Below are positions 9,062-18,734 of a stretch of DNA of 64,000 nt, in pieces. Below the pieces are notes generated by a model, which did no database searches, was not told where the DNA came from, and saw only the letters and a list, made by a program, of their open reading frames with translations. Source of the DNA: Niabella sp. (lineage in GTDB: Bacteria > Bacteroidota > Bacteroidia > Chitinophagales > Chitinophagaceae). The DNA is taken from positions 1-64,000 of the forward strand of contig JAPUDO010000015.1 of assembly GCA_027493055.1 (NCBI GenBank). Direction: 5' to 3'. The translations under genes were made by a program, and so were the position numbers. Within the stretch, counting starts at the first letter, position 1, and each line of letters begins with the position of its first letter.

Positions 9062-9645
9062 TGAAAAATTATTACAAGCAAACGGGAATATTATTGATAG
9101 GGGGTTCTGCAGGCAGCATTCACGTGCTTTTAAAAATGCTCCCTAACCTGGATAAAGAACTTTCTTTTCCAATTATAATTGTGTTGCACAGGAAAGCAGG
9201 TAGCGAAAGCATCCTGGAAGAATTACTCAGGGCGTACACCAACTTGCCGGTCATTGAGGCGTATGATAAACTTAAAATCCATCATAGCTGTATTTACCTG
9301 GCGCCGCCGGACTACCACCTTTTATTTGAAGATAAAGAGCACGTAATAATGGATCTTTCAGAAAAAGTAAACTATTCCAGGCCTTCAATTGATGTCACTT
9401 TTCGATCTGCTGCATATATCTTTAAGACCGGTACTACTGCTTTATTATTATCCGGAGCTAATAATGACGGGGTAGAAGGAATGCGTAGCGTAATCAGGTA
9501 TGGGGGAACCATTCTTTTGCAAGATCCAGACACTGCGGAGGTAAATTATATGCCTAAACAGGTACTGCTCGGCATGCAGGTGCATGAAATATTAAGACCG
9601 GAAGATATGGCTTCTTTTATTAATCAGCTTAATAGTAAACAATAG
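9061..9645 (+). CDS. cheB: CheB-type methylesterase catalytic domain
   Basis: A 194-residue CheB catalytic domain without the usual N-terminal receiver. The catalytic triad is visible: S16 in GGSAGS, H43 in LHRKAG, and D136 in LSGANNDGVEG. It would demethylate or deamidate receptor glutamates. Lacking its own receiver, it cannot be switched by phosphorylation in cis; the two stand-alone receivers encoded on either side of the cheR-cheB pair could supply that control (inference). It overlaps cheR by one base (TGATG), and the next gene starts 4 bp after its stop. Confidence 0.9.
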   Translation: MKNYYKQTGILLIGGSAGSIHVLLKMLPNLDKELSFPIIIVLHRKAGSESILEELLRAYTNLPVIEAYDKLKIHHSCIYLAPPDYHLLFEDKEHVIMDLSEKVNYSRPSIDVTFRSAAYIFKTGTTALLLSGANNDGVEGMRSVIRYGGTILLQDPDTAEVNYMPKQVLLGMQVHEILRPEDMASFINQLNSKQ

Positions 9646-9649
9646 ATTT

Positions 9650-10021
9650 ATGAGTAAGAAAACAATACTTGTTTTTGACGATGATGCTAACATTCTGGAT
9701 ATATTTAAAATTGTCCTTGAAGCTTCAGGATACCTGGTAGAGTTAAGCCAGACCTCTGATAATATTATTGAAAAAACCAAATCAGTGAACCCCGCTATCA
9801 TTATTATGGATAACTGGATACCAGGTATAGGTGGACTAAAAGCTACCCAACTGCTTAAGAGCGATCCCGATTGCAAACATATCCCTGTCATTTATTGTTC
9901 TGCAAACCGCGAGGTACGCTCACTTTCTGAGCAGGCAAACGCACAGGCTTTTCTGGCGAAACCTTTTAATTTGGAGGACCTGGAAAACGAAGTAGCCAAA
10001 TTATTGAAAACAGTAGATTAA
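9650..10021 (+). CDS. Single-domain response regulator
   Basis: A 123-residue stand-alone receiver: D10-D11-D12, phospho-acceptor D54 in IIMDNWIPG, a serine at the switch position (IYCSAN) and a conserved K in FLAKPFN. It is more diverged from the other receivers here (DNWIPG instead of DMMMPE). It is the last gene of the signalling operon, 4 bp after cheB, and may link the kinases to CheB or to an unlinked output. Confidence 0.9.
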   Translation: MSKKTILVFDDDANILDIFKIVLEASGYLVELSQTSDNIIEKTKSVNPAIIIMDNWIPGIGGLKATQLLKSDPDCKHIPVIYCSANREVRSLSEQANAQAFLAKPFNLEDLENEVAKLLKTVD

Positions 10022-10727
10022 AACTGGCATGATAAAAACTGTAAATAATTAATTATTCCGTTTGACTCCCCGGCCCTCTATCCTAAAATCCGATTACATT
10101 TTCGATAGATCGCTATATCTTATAGCACGGAGTTGGAAGCCATTCTCCCCATGAGGGCAACCCCAACTGCTGTACTTATGGTCTTTTTTGTCATGGTCTT
10201 GACTTTTTCAGTAACAACAGGAGGTCGTGGGGAGCCGTAGGCGGAGCTATTAGCGGTGTGGGAAATATTTCCTGGTCAAAAATGGAAAAGAGGAATAATA
10301 AAAAGAAGATAGCAGCACTAAAGTACAAGCTTGCAAGGCAATGCAGTATAATAGGAACAGAACGCGTGGTCTCATACCGCTTTACTTAAGCGTATTTATT
10401 TGCTGGCCTGTTTATTATTGTATAATGGACATTTATTTTTTATATTTGTGCAATCGTTTTTATTTTACTTTGAATTTATTATATCTTATATACTAGGCTG
10501 CTATATATTTAAACAGATATTATTAAAAAAATGCTTATTAACGGTTGTTTTTTTATCGTCAGGACAGGCAGAAGGCTTTGGTGTAACTTGTCCTGTTAGA
10601 AGATTTTGCTTATGAAAACAGAAGCGTATTTATATTGTAATTGGGAAAGCAATGTTACCAATTCCCGGAGAGGTATTGCCTACAGCGTTTATAAAGGCTT
10701 TTATTGAGTTGACACGATATTTTAAAT
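10022..10727. other. Intergenic region with a possible Gly-rich gene remnant
   Basis: I see no intact gene. A plus-strand frame open from 10126 to 10389 lacks an initiating ATG but encodes a Gly-rich segment (SWGAVGGAISGVGNISWSK) followed by a basic tail, resembling a glycine-zipper or bacteriocin-like peptide. An overlapping frame (ATG 10151, stop 10240) would make a 29-residue hydrophobic peptide. Both could be remnants of one frameshifted gene. The 10390-10727 part is very AT-rich; an apparent 71-codon ORF there has noncoding composition. The HTCS promoter must lie near the 3' end of this gap but I cannot place it. Confidence 0.35.
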
Positions 10728-13700
10728 ATGAAGATTGCTTTACTCTTAATTAATCTATTATTATTATGGTGTTGTGCAGAGGCGCAAAACTTTGTATTTT
10801 CTCCATTGGACAGGAGGTTTGAGTTACATGAAGAGCAAATCAGGTATTTGTCCCAATTGCCTGATGGGAGATTGGTTGTTTTTACAGAAAGCACTATTAA
10901 TTTGTTCAATGGAGGTGGCTTCAGAACAATTGATATCGATGAAAAAAATGTAATAAATGTTGAAAAGTATTCGCCTTATCAATATAAAGGATATTTGGCT
11001 GAAGGCCGCCTTTGGGTGATGAGCCAAAACAGACTAACTGTTATAGATATTGCCACAGAAAAAGGTCAGGAGAATCCTTTGGGTTACTTGAAACAACTTG
11101 GGTTTCCTGAGCCGCCGGCAAACTTTTTTGCAGATACTGATGGCGATATATGGGTTTTAACCAAAGCTGAGAAGCTGTATCGCTACGATAACAGGAAAAA
11201 AAAAGTTTCCGTTTTCTCAGAAACGGTGTTGGGTGAAGCGTTAGCGGGTGATGAGCTGTTAGATGTTGCGAAACTTAACGGGCGGGTTTACCTTTTTTAC
11301 GGGTCGGGTATGATGCGGTGTTTTGATGAGTCAACCCGTAGCGAAATGTATCGTGAAAACTTTCAGAAAGGAGAATATCCCGATTACAGGTCAAGGCTTT
11401 GGGTAAATGTAGTGGGTCCCTATTTATATCTCGTAAGAAATGGTGCAGGAAGAGGCCAGTTAGTACGATTCGATACCAGGAATCGTAGTTCCAGGATATT
11501 GCTTGAGACGGAACAGTATTGGCTGAATAACCTTACTGCTGATAAATCAGGAAACTTCTGGATTTCAGCAAAGGTTGGAATGTGGTATTTCAATCAGGGG
11601 GCAGATATTGGAGTGTATTGTCCTTACCTTATGTTGGCTGATGGACGTAAAGAATATAATGAGGCCTGTACACTTTTATTCGATAACCAGGGAGGCCTGT
11701 GGGCCGGAACGTTTAATAAAGGCCTATACTATTATCATCCGTCAAGGTCCCGTTTCTTGAATATTGATAAAAGCTTTTTTCAGCAAGAAGGATCGGACGA
11801 TTTGCGGATTTATACTATACTCACATCACCAGGTAAACTCTGGTTGGGAGCATTCGATGGCTTATATGTAGCGGATTGGATGAACAATGCTCTTTCCGGT
11901 AAATTCAAAATAGCGCTGCCCGGCTCAGAAGTCAGAGGATTGCATCATTCAAAATCGGGTATTATATGGATTGGATTGTCTAATGGGTTATACGCTTTGG
12001 ATAACAATGGGACTTTACATCAGCATCTGGATATGCCAATAAGTTATATTTCTGAGACTGAAGATGGAAAGTTATGGATTTGTACGCCTAACCGTGGACT
12101 TTTTCAATATGATCCGACCTCCCTAAAAAATACATTAATATTTCCTCCTGAAGTGTTTAACGGGATTAAGCAAATCATTTCCTGGAACAGATATTGGGCC
12201 GGAATATCAGGAAAGGGCCTCTTTTTTATTGATAAAAAAGATTTTACACTGCATTTTGCAATGGATACAGTAAACGGTGAAGGCAGCAATTATCCCAATA
12301 TAAAAGATTATTTCATTTGTCTTTTTGCTGATGATGAAGGTTTATTATGGATAGGCTCCTTTGGGAGTTTATATGTATGGGACCCTAAAAAGAAGAAATT
12401 ATACCGGCTTGGAACCAATGAGGGATTGGCCAACAAAAATATCAAAGCAATTATTCAGGGTAAAGATAAAACATTATGGATAACAACGTCAAGAGGGATA
12501 AGTAATATTAAAAAAATGTCAACCAATGACGGTTATCGCTTTATAGTACAAAATTATAATCGGTACGATGGGGTGATGGAGCATACGTTCTTAGAACGGG
12601 CTATATATGCCAATGCCCAGTCTGAGCTGTTTTTTGGAGGAGTTGACGGACTAAACGTATTAAACGAAAGTATATCTATTAAAGCAAATGAAGTGCTTTC
12701 CCCTGTTTTGTTTGGCTTTAAATTGTTTGGAAAACCGGTCACAGAAGGAGTTTCTTATAGCGGAAGAGTTATCTTGGAGAATGCTGTTGCCAGCTCGGAC
12801 AAAATAGTTTTAAATTATAATCAGAATTTTTTCAGCATTAATTTTTCTGGGCTGAATTATATCAATCCGCTAAAGACTTATTTTAAATACAAACTGGAAG
12901 GTGTGGATGACGACTGGCGCATTGAAAAATCGTCTTCAGGCATTGGTGAAGCTACCTATACCCGGCTTCCGCCCGGCAAATATTTATTTAAAATTCTGGC
13001 AAGTGCCGATGGGGTTACATGGTCGGAACATCCTAAGCTGTTGCAGTTGGTTATCATGCCCCCATTCTGGCTGACAATTTATGCCAAATTGTTTTATGCG
13101 GTCTTATTGATTTCTGCGAGCTGGTATCTGTACCGGTATTTTAAAAGAAGGAATGAGTTGAAACGGCAAATTCAGCAGAAAGAAGCTATTGAAAATGCAA
13201 AGGCTGCTTTTATTACAAACATAAGCCATGAGCTAAGAACGCCTTTAACCTTAATTATCACACCGTTAAAATCAATGATATCCCGTGTTTCGGATATTGG
13301 GGTAAAAAGTGATCTGGAGCGAATCAGTAATAATGCTGATTTATTGCTGGATAATATTAACCACCTGCTTGAATTTAAAAGGGTAGATGAAGCGGCGGAA
13401 GTGCTGCAGCTAAAATATGTTACCGGCCTTTCTTTCCTGAAAGAGTTATTTGCCATATATGAACCAGTAGGAAAAGAGAAAAAAGTACATTTTGAAGTTG
13501 TTGTACAAGATACAGACAAAGAAATGTGGATAGATACACCCAAAGTAGCCCGTTTGGTTACCAACCTGTTGTCTAATGCATTTAAGTTTACGCCTGAAGG
13601 AGGAACTATAGTAGCAGAAGCCGGGATTAGTGAGGAAGCTGACACATTAAATATCAGTGTTAAAGATAATGGTGTTGGTATTTCTAAAGCCGATCAGGAC

Positions 13701-14660
13701 AAAATCTTCGACAGGTTCTATCAGTCTGCTAATCAGCTAGACGGTAATACAGGAAGTGGAATAGGCCTATATATGGTAAAACAATATGCCGAATTGCATG
13801 GCGGCACTGTGTCTGTATCCGGTAATAGAAATGAAGGAAGCCTGTTTGAAGTTGAGCTGTATGTGGGAGAGCGCAAATTGGGGAGCGATGATGATAAAAT
13901 GGCCGGTGGAGATAAAAAGACGATTTTACTGGTGGAGGATCACGATGCACTCAGGGATTTTGTAAAAGGGGAGTTAGCCGGTTCGTATAATATTATTATG
14001 GCAAATAACGGGGCGGTGGGGCTCGAAATGGCATTGCAGCATCATCCCGACCTGGTTATTACGGATATGATGATGCCTGAAATGAGTGGCGATGAATTGA
14101 GCCGGAGAATCAGAAACGACATTTCTGTTTCGCATATTCCTATCATCATGCTCACGGCCCGGACTTCCAAACAAGCACAATTTGAAGGCTACGAATCGGG
14201 AGCTGATGCCTACCTGGTGAAACCATTTGATATGGAAATGCTTCATTTACGTATTCGTAAATTATTACAAATGGTTGAAACCCGCCGCCAGTCCTTTACA
14301 ACTGACAGAGAAGTGAAGGTAGAAACCATTACTTCCAATCCGCTGGATAAGGAATTGCTGGAGCGGGCGCTGCAATGCGTAAACGAAAACCTCGATAATC
14401 CAGATTATTCCGTTGAGAGATTCAGTGCTGATATGCTTATGGACCGTACCGGGCTTTATAGAAAACTAATGGCGCTTACCGGGCAGTCGCCAACCAATTT
14501 TATCAGAACCATAAGGCTTAATAAAGCTGTGGAACTGCTCCAGGAGCAGCGATTTTCTGTTTCAGAAATCGCTGATAAAGTCGGATTTAACAGCGTGTCT
14601 TATTTTTCAAAGTGTTTTCACGAAAAATTTGGAAAAACTCCTACTCAGTACAGTGAATAA
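10728..14660 (+). CDS. Hybrid two-component system (HTCS) regulator of the xylan locus
   Basis: A 1310-residue one-protein sensor/regulator. A signal peptide (1-20, ends AEAQ) leads to a periplasmic two-propeller region of Reg_prop repeats (about 30-690; e.g. SGKLWLGAFDGLYVAD, EGLLWIGSFGSLYVWD), a Y_Y_Y domain (about 700-770), one TM helix (about 778-798), HisKA with H834 in SHELRTPL, HATPase, a receiver with D1113 in ITDMMMPEMSG, and a C-terminal AraC-type HTH (about 1210-1308). HTCS proteins bind an oligosaccharide in the periplasm and activate adjacent SusC/SusD genes. Being next to a xylan locus, its ligand is probably a xylo-oligosaccharide (inference). Candidate binding repeats lie at 14997-15053. 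Confidence 0.93.
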   Translation: MKIALLLINLLLLWCCAEAQNFVFSPLDRRFELHEEQIRYLSQLPDGRLVVFTESTINLFNGGGFRTIDIDEKNVINVEKYSPYQYKGYLAEGRLWVMSQNRLTVIDIATEKGQENPLGYLKQLGFPEPPANFFADTDGDIWVLTKAEKLYRYDNRKKKVSVFSETVLGEALAGDELLDVAKLNGRVYLFYGSGMMRCFDESTRSEMYRENFQKGEYPDYRSRLWVNVVGPYLYLVRNGAGRGQLVRFDTRNRSSRILLETEQYWLNNLTADKSGNFWISAKVGMWYFNQGADIGVYCPYLMLADGRKEYNEACTLLFDNQGGLWAGTFNKGLYYYHPSRSRFLNIDKSFFQQEGSDDLRIYTILTSPGKLWLGAFDGLYVADWMNNALSGKFKIALPGSEVRGLHHSKSGIIWIGLSNGLYALDNNGTLHQHLDMPISYISETEDGKLWICTPNRGLFQYDPTSLKNTLIFPPEVFNGIKQIISWNRYWAGISGKGLFFIDKKDFTLHFAMDTVNGEGSNYPNIKDYFICLFADDEGLLWIGSFGSLYVWDPKKKKLYRLGTNEGLANKNIKAIIQGKDKTLWITTSRGISNIKKMSTNDGYRFIVQNYNRYDGVMEHTFLERAIYANAQSELFFGGVDGLNVLNESISIKANEVLSPVLFGFKLFGKPVTEGVSYSGRVILENAVASSDKIVLNYNQNFFSINFSGLNYINPLKTYFKYKLEGVDDDWRIEKSSSGIGEATYTRLPPGKYLFKILASADGVTWSEHPKLLQLVIMPPFWLTIYAKLFYAVLLISASWYLYRYFKRRNELKRQIQQKEAIENAKAAFITNISHELRTPLTLIITPLKSMISRVSDIGVKSDLERISNNADLLLDNINHLLEFKRVDEAAEVLQLKYVTGLSFLKELFAIYEPVGKEKKVHFEVVVQDTDKEMWIDTPKVARLVTNLLSNAFKFTPEGGTIVAEAGISEEADTLNISVKDNGVGISKADQDKIFDRFYQSANQLDGNTGSGIGLYMVKQYAELHGGTVSVSGNRNEGSLFEVELYVGERKLGSDDDKMAGGDKKTILLVEDHDALRDFVKGELAGSYNIIMANNGAVGLEMALQHHPDLVITDMMMPEMSGDELSRRIRNDISVSHIPIIMLTARTSKQAQFEGYESGADAYLVKPFDMEMLHLRIRKLLQMVETRRQSFTTDREVKVETITSNPLDKELLERALQCVNENLDNPDYSVERFSADMLMDRTGLYRKLMALTGQSPTNFIRTIRLNKAVELLQEQRFSVSEIADKVGFNSVSYFSKCFHEKFGKTPTQYSE

Positions 14661-14859
14661 TTAGGGCTTGCTGGTTAACTGCAACGAATATACGGATATA
14701 CCGTAACCGAATCATAAGGTAATGATGACACCTGTATTGTTCAACCAGTTTTATAATAGCCGCAACATTCATTACAATTTTTTAAAGATAGAGCTTTCTT
14801 CGTGATAGCCCTGAACGGTTTGAGATCTTCAATTAGAATGTATATATTTTTAAAATTTG

Positions 14860-14949
14860 TTATTTGATATAAGGTTTTAGCGCTTTCAGGTCAAGAATGT
14901 CTGGCCAGTCAGAAATCAGTACGGCGTAGAATAACGCCAGGTTTTTAAG
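14860..14949 (-). pseudogene. Possible C-terminal gene fragment
   Basis: Minus-strand open segment of 29 codons ending at TAA 14860-14862, reading LKNLALFYAVLISDWPDILD and then LKALKPYIK. The composition looks like a genuine folded-protein C-terminus, but a TAG lies directly upstream and no start codon exists. It may be a relic of a gene lost between the HTCS and SusC genes. I cannot name the family, and chance is possible. Confidence 0.25.
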
Positions 14950-14996
14950 CTAATAGTTCTTAAAATATTAATAATCAATCAATTGTTGTCGTTGCT

Positions 14997-15053
14997 CAAC
15001 ATTTGTACTTATTATTTTTCAACATAATTTACAATTGTTTCAACATCTGTAAA
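14997..15053. promoter_or_regulatory. CAACAT direct repeats, candidate HTCS binding sites
   Basis: CAACAT occurs at 14997, 15020 and 15041, spaced 23 and 21 bp (about two helical turns), each followed by a TGTA/TTACA-like element. A further diverged copy (CAACATTCATTACAATT) is at 14763 and matches the 15020 copy at 14 of 17 positions. Direct repeats at such spacing are typical of AraC-family sites, and the adjacent HTCS has an AraC output domain. The assignment is inference. Confidence 0.4.
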
Positions 15054-15179
15054 AGAAAATCTTTAATACCCGCACTACCTTTAAAAATATAATCGCATAG
15101 CAAAAAATATGCTTTGCGGGCAAAGTAAGAAGAAAGAAAAATAGCAACTCCTTGATGGAGGAATTTTTTTCCTGAAAAT

Positions 15180-15291
15180 TGTAACCGATTTCATTTTGTA
15201 TCGATTTTAATTTAAAATTCTTTTACATAGCCTAACAGTAAAGGTGCTTGCAGTATGTTGAATTAGGTATTGTTAACGATTGTAACCGGTT
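15180..15291. promoter_or_regulatory. TGTAACCG motifs, candidate LacI-type operators
   Basis: TGTAACCGATT (15180-15190) and TGTAACCGGTT (15281-15291) lie 101 bp apart upstream of susC1. The second contains the palindrome AACCGGTT. The same word recurs as TTGTAACCGGTTATAA at 34125-34140 ahead of the second enzyme block. TGTAACCGGTTACA-like palindromes resemble LacI-family operators; no LacI gene is in the window. Confidence 0.35.
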
Positions 15292-15398
15292 CAGATAATA
15301 ATATTGTGCTTCAGGCACTGATATTTTCCCGGTAAAACTGGTAAACTGCTCACATTTACACATAACAGATAAAAAATTTTTGAACCAATAATATACAT

Positions 15399-18300
15399 AT
15401 GCTTAATCAAAAACGAATGCGAGGCCTTAATGTAGCTCCTACATTTTTGTTTGCTTTTTTATTGTTCTTCTTTTTGTCACATTATGCAGTGGCGCAGAAA
15501 CGGATTATTGTAACAGGAAAGGTTTTTTCCGAGAGTACTAACGAGCCACTGAGAGGTGCAAGTATAAATGAGGAGGGGACATCTGTTTACGCTGTATCAG
15601 ACAATGATGGAAGCTTTACTATTCAGATGGCCAGTCCCAGCTCAAAGATTATTGTAACCAACGTGGGTTACGATGCTCAGGTGGTTAAGCTTACTGGTGT
15701 ATATACCAACCTTGTGATAAAGCTACAGGTTTCTAAAGAAGCAATGGAAAATGTAATTGTGGTAGGTTATGGTCGTCAAAAGAAGGAAAGCGTAGTGGGC
15801 GCTATTACCCAAACCACCGGCAAGGTACTTGAACGGGCTGGCGGGGTTACAAATCTTGGTATGGCCCTTACGGGTAATTTACCGGGCGTAGTTACAACTA
15901 CTTCAACTGGTATGCCGGGTGCTGAAGACCCGCAAATTCTCATCCGTGCCCAAACATCATGGAATAGCAGTGCACCTCTGATTTTGGTAGATGGAGTGGA
16001 GCGTTCAATGAGTTCTATAGATATATCATCTGTAGAAAGCATTTCTGTTTTAAAAGATGCTTCTGCTACTGCAGTATTTGGTGTAAAAGGAGCCAATGGG
16101 GTGATCCTGATTACAACTAAAAAAGGGTCAATAGGAAAAGCCTCTATCCAGGTACGCACCAATACGACCGCAAAAGTAGCCTCTAAGTTACCTAAAAAGT
16201 ATGATTCCTATGATGCACTTTCCCTTAAAAACAGGGTTATAGAGAACGAACTTTCTATTGTTCCGGCGGGGTGGGGTGCCTATAAGCCTGAAAATATTCT
16301 TCTGAAATATCGCAATCCGGCAAATGACGAAGAATGGGACAGGTACCCTAATGTGGATTGGGAAAAAGAGCTTTTCAAGAAAAGCACCATGTCTTATGGG
16401 GCCAATGTTAATGTATCAGGCGGAACTAATTTCGTTACTTATTTTGCGTCAGTAGATTTTGTAAGCGAGGGCGACTTGTTTAAAACTTTTCAAAATAACA
16501 GGGGGTACGAGTCAGGGTTTGGTTACACCCGTACCAATGTACGCAGTAACCTGGATTTTAACCTGACTAAAACCACTAAATTCTCCACCAAATTATTTGG
16601 GTCTAACGGTGTACGTAAATTACCGTGGAACATGGCAGACAATGATGGCGGTTTTTGGGCATCTGCTTACAGGTCTGCATCTGATGCCATGCGACCTATC
16701 TATTCAGATGGTACCTGGGGTTTTTATAGTCCACGCAATGCAGATGTGCCTAACTCCGTCTATAACCTGGCTGTGTCAGGTGTGGAGAATAGAACCAATA
16801 CGCAGCTTACCACCGACTTTATTATACAGCAGGATTTGAATATGATTATTAAGGGGCTTAGCCTGAGGGCTAACTATTCGCTGGATAATAGCTTTAGGGA
16901 AATAAAAAGAGGTATCAATGATTTGTACAACGGGCCGCAGCGTAAATGGATTGATCCTGAAACGGGCCTTGTTACTCTCGAAAACCAAATTAATACAGGC
17001 ACCCAATTAGACTATTCAGATATGATAAGGTGGGCCATACAGGCCGGGGAAGTAGATAAAGGCCAAACTTACCGCCGTATCAACTATTCAGGACAATTAA
17101 ATTATAGCCGAAGATTCGGACAACATGATGTAGGGGCAATGGGATTGGTACTTCGTGAAAAATATGCTACCGGCGGAAATCTTTATCGTTTTAGAGAAGA
17201 TTGGGTATTCCGTACTACTTATGGTTATGCATCTAAATATCATTTTGAAGCAAATGGTGCTTATAATGGTTCTGAAAAATTCGGTCCCGATTTTCGTTTT
17301 GCCTTCTTCCCTTCCTTGTCTGCAGGCTGGACGATCAGTAATGAAGGGTTCATGGATAATGTCAAATTTTTAAACTTTTTAAAAGTAAGAGGTTCATGGG
17401 GCAGGATTGGTGATGATAATGTAAGCGGTACCTGGCTATATGCAGATCAGTGGGGATATGGAGGTAACGCTCAAATGGGTAGTCCTGTAGCTAACACGCC
17501 TTATACTTTCTATCGTATTACAACATTGGGTAACCCGGCTATTTCCTGGGAAACAGTAGAAAAACGGAACCTTGGTATAGAGTATGGCTTCTTTAAAGGT
17601 AAAATATCCGGCAGTGTGGATTTCTTCCGGGATTTAAGAAGCGATATCATTATTGATGGGAATGGTCGTGCTGTACCTACCTATTTTGGCGCTGCTGCAC
17701 CAAAAGCTAACCTTGGAAGAGTGCTGGGCAAAGGATATGAAATTGAATTGAAGCTGAACCATACATTTGGTAGCGGCTTGCAGGCGTGGGCAAATTTTAA
17801 TGTAACACATGCGAAAAACACAGTATTGTTCCGCGATGATCCTGAATTACTACCTAATTATCAAAAAAATGCAGGTCAGCAAATGGGGCAGTACAAGGCG
17901 TACTTAGACTATGGCTATTTGCAAAGTTGGGATGATATTTATGGAAGCACCATACGTAATGCTAATAACGCAAATAAACTTGCGGGAGATTATAATATAA
18001 TAGACTACAATGCAGATGGCATTATAGATCAGTATGATCTGGTTCCCTACGGTTATTCAGGCCGTCCTCAAAATACCTATAATGCATCTGTAGGGTTCGA
18101 CTGGAAAAGGCTGGCCATTTTTGTACAGTTCTATGGAGTTAATAATGTAACCCGTGATGTGCCATTCCCCACTTTCAATACTTACTCCGGATCTAATGTG
18201 GCTTATGTGGAAGGTACGTACTGGACTAAAGAAAACGGAGGGGGAGATGTTCCTTTGCCGCGTTATTCTTCACTTATGGGAACTGGCGGAGAAGGCACAC

Positions 18301-18539
18301 GTTACATGTATGATGGCTCTTATGTACGGTTGAAGAATGCAGAGGTAGCTTATACACTCTCGGGGGTGCAGGTGGGGAGGATTGGCCTGAAATCGTGCCG
18401 GATATTTTTAAATGGGAATAACCTGCTGTTATGGACAAAAATGCCCGATGATCGCGAGTCTAACTTTAGTGGTGGAGGTGGATCCGGAGCGTATCCAACT
18501 GTAAAACGTTTTAATGTGGGAATAGATATAACGCTGTAA
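15399..18539 (+). CDS. SusC-like TonB-dependent transporter 1
   Basis: A 1046-residue outer-membrane transporter that imports oligosaccharides, here probably xylo-oligosaccharides, using TonB energy. A signal peptide (about 1-33, ...HYAVAQ) precedes a carboxypeptidase-D-regulatory-like domain (about 36-120, GKVFSESTNEPLRGASI), a TonB-box/plug entry (NVIVVGYGRQKK), a plug with the SusC motif LVDGVERSMSSID, and a beta-barrel to the C-terminus (FNVGIDITL). The length is typical of SusC proteins. It is the first of two tandem SusC/SusD pairs, the hallmark of xus-type xylan loci. A 195-bp gap separates it from susD1. An in-frame ATG at 15417 is an alternative start, but 15399 gives the more usual basic N-region. 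Confidence 0.93.
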   Translation: MLNQKRMRGLNVAPTFLFAFLLFFFLSHYAVAQKRIIVTGKVFSESTNEPLRGASINEEGTSVYAVSDNDGSFTIQMASPSSKIIVTNVGYDAQVVKLTGVYTNLVIKLQVSKEAMENVIVVGYGRQKKESVVGAITQTTGKVLERAGGVTNLGMALTGNLPGVVTTTSTGMPGAEDPQILIRAQTSWNSSAPLILVDGVERSMSSIDISSVESISVLKDASATAVFGVKGANGVILITTKKGSIGKASIQVRTNTTAKVASKLPKKYDSYDALSLKNRVIENELSIVPAGWGAYKPENILLKYRNPANDEEWDRYPNVDWEKELFKKSTMSYGANVNVSGGTNFVTYFASVDFVSEGDLFKTFQNNRGYESGFGYTRTNVRSNLDFNLTKTTKFSTKLFGSNGVRKLPWNMADNDGGFWASAYRSASDAMRPIYSDGTWGFYSPRNADVPNSVYNLAVSGVENRTNTQLTTDFIIQQDLNMIIKGLSLRANYSLDNSFREIKRGINDLYNGPQRKWIDPETGLVTLENQINTGTQLDYSDMIRWAIQAGEVDKGQTYRRINYSGQLNYSRRFGQHDVGAMGLVLREKYATGGNLYRFREDWVFRTTYGYASKYHFEANGAYNGSEKFGPDFRFAFFPSLSAGWTISNEGFMDNVKFLNFLKVRGSWGRIGDDNVSGTWLYADQWGYGGNAQMGSPVANTPYTFYRITTLGNPAISWETVEKRNLGIEYGFFKGKISGSVDFFRDLRSDIIIDGNGRAVPTYFGAAAPKANLGRVLGKGYEIELKLNHTFGSGLQAWANFNVTHAKNTVLFRDDPELLPNYQKNAGQQMGQYKAYLDYGYLQSWDDIYGSTIRNANNANKLAGDYNIIDYNADGIIDQYDLVPYGYSGRPQNTYNASVGFDWKRLAIFVQFYGVNNVTRDVPFPTFNTYSGSNVAYVEGTYWTKENGGGDVPLPRYSSLMGTGGEGTRYMYDGSYVRLKNAEVAYTLSGVQVGRIGLKSCRIFLNGNNLLLWTKMPDDRESNFSGGGGSGAYPTVKRFNVGIDITL

Positions 18540-18734
18540 AATACTTATAAACTGAAGGAACCATAAAGATATGCCTTTAGTTGTGAGCGCGTTTAAGTGG
18601 CAGTTCAATGAGCATAAGTGATAAAAGAAAATAACACATAAAAAAATAGCAGAACTCTACCCGTTTAGTACTCAAAAGGTTTGATAAATAACGTAGGGTT
18701 TCATGTAATCAAACATTAATAAAAAAAGTTACTC

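Larger units (their letters stand above)
14661..15398. other. Long promoter/leader region ahead of susC1
   Basis: A 738-bp gap containing candidate regulatory sites (listed separately): CAACAT repeats at 14997-15053 and TGTAACCG motifs near 15180 and 15281. On minus, 14860-14949 is an open 29-codon segment (...FYAVLISDWPDILDLKALKP...) with protein-like composition but an immediate upstream stop and no start, so it may be the tail of a decayed gene. I cannot confidently place a -7/-33 Bacteroidota promoter. Confidence 0.4.

Noticed and set aside
10400..10615. A 71-codon plus-strand ORF of hydrophobic residues
   Set aside because: Arises from very AT-rich DNA; Phe/Leu/Ile/Tyr-heavy composition without membrane-protein organisation.
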